The position numbers were made by a program, and so were the translations under genes. The notes beneath the pieces were generated by a model that saw only the letters and a list, made by a program, of their open reading frames with translations, had not been told where the DNA came from and searched no databases. Shown piece by piece: positions 6,568-7,122 of a stretch of 7,122 nucleotides of DNA (the first letter of the stretch is position 1; every line of letters begins with the position of its first letter). This stretch comes from Halobacteria archaeon (lineage in GTDB: Archaea; Halobacteriota; Methanoliparia; Methanoliparales; Methanoliparaceae), in assembly GCA_013329575.1 (NCBI GenBank), contig DUJX01000079.1, positions 7,483-14,604 on the forward strand, written 5' to 3'.

Positions 6568-7122
6568 TCAACTCTCAATCTTTACGATATCCTTTGCAAG
6601 TCTCTTTTTAGACTCTAAATCAGCTTGTCTGCTGATCATGATCCTCTGTGCCTGAGGCGATCCTGCTCCGTGCATTGACTCGGTACGGTATCCTACCGCG
6701 GCGGTACCCATCGTTATATTCTCGATGAGTCGCAAAACCTTCATTCTGTTAATTGTCGGCACGTTTGAGACACCTTTCAGGTATTTTTCGATATACCGAT
6801 TCAAATCCGGATTTTTCAGATCTCACTCGGATGGCATTGTAACAAAAAGTCCGCCTGATATATCTTCTGCCAGCCGTGCTATCTCATAAGGAAACCGGGT
6901 CACATTCTGTTTGCAGACGTTTGCTAACAACATATCGATCTCGTAGTTACCCGCTTTTGTAGGATACCCTTCAGAAGAACAGGCAATCCCGCACGCGTAT
7001 AATGTCTCGTTGAGGTGTACCATCTCTACCAGTTTATCCCTTATATGCGAGGCGTTTGCAGTACCGTTGTAATCTGATATGAGCGCGGATGCTCCGATTA
7101 ATACGTCGCCGACACCCACCTT
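6568..7122 (-). pseudogene. abfD: 4-hydroxybutyryl-CoA dehydratase / vinylacetyl-CoA isomerase, C-terminal part, interrupted by an in-frame TGA
   Basis: The intact enzyme is a flavin and [4Fe-4S] protein that dehydrates 4-hydroxybutyryl-CoA to crotonyl-CoA. It is used in 4-aminobutyrate fermentation and, in archaea, in 4-hydroxybutyrate carbon-fixation cycles. About 184 C-terminal codons are visible, starting inside KVGVGDVLIG at the window edge; the rest of the family's roughly 490 residues, including the Fe-S ligands, lies outside. Family blocks in order are HLNETLYACGIACSSEG, LLANVCKQNVTRFPYEIARL, SGGLFVTMPSE, NRMKVLRLIENITMG and GYRTESMHGAGSPQAQRIMI. Between MPSE and DLKNPDLNRYIEKY stands TGA (6823-6825). 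Both sides are in the same frame with no gap or other damage. This could be a recent nonsense mutation, an assembly or sequencing error, or much less likely recoding. The final stop is also TGA (6568-6570). Family identity is very secure; pseudogene status is uncertain. Confidence 0.8.

Noticed and set aside
6823..6825. Selenocysteine at the internal TGA of the dehydratase gene
   Set aside because: The position is not a conserved Cys in the family as I know it, and the 3' sequence is AT-rich with no GC-rich stem resembling an archaeal SECIS element. It is kept only as a remote option.

Overview
The window appears to come from an archaeon that uses methylated one-carbon compounds. The evidence is a methanol:coenzyme M methyltransferase set (mtaB, mtaA, mtaC), a RamA-type corrinoid reactivation protein, AT-rich gaps with TATA-like sequences, and T-tract ends instead of bacterial-style terminators. 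The lineage cannot be fixed from this sequence. A methylotrophic methanogen, or a related archaeon that also has a 4-hydroxybutyryl-CoA dehydratase (Archaeoglobi-like or another deep lineage), would fit. All recognisable genes lie on the minus strand, so transcription runs from right to left.

Right edge (7122-6568): the C-terminal third of a 4-hydroxybutyryl-CoA dehydratase / vinylacetyl-CoA isomerase (AbfD family). It is cut by the window edge and interrupted by one in-frame TGA at 6823-6825, with well conserved family sequence on both sides. Next comes a very AT-rich gap of about 0.5 kb (6567-6057, reaching 6027 if the preferred mtaB start is used) with no credible gene. It probably holds the 3' end of the dehydratase transcript and the promoter and leader of the mta cluster.

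Main cluster (6026-97): mtaB (methanol:corrinoid methyltransferase), mtaA (UroD-family zinc methyltransferase, corrinoid to coenzyme M), mtaC (corrinoid protein), a gap of about 200 bp with short direct repeats, ramA (ATP-dependent reductive activase with two C-terminal [4Fe-4S] motifs), and 19 bp later a 193-residue protein that I do not recognise. A T-rich tract follows at the left edge.

Together the genes form a self-contained methanol module. MtaB moves the methyl group of methanol to Co(I) on MtaC, MtaA moves it from MtaC to coenzyme M, and RamA would return accidentally oxidised Co(II) corrinoid to Co(I). The unusual points are the compact B-A-C-ramA arrangement, the unknown gene tied to ramA, a C-terminal extension on MtaA, an N-terminal extension on MtaC, and the stop codon inside the dehydratase gene.
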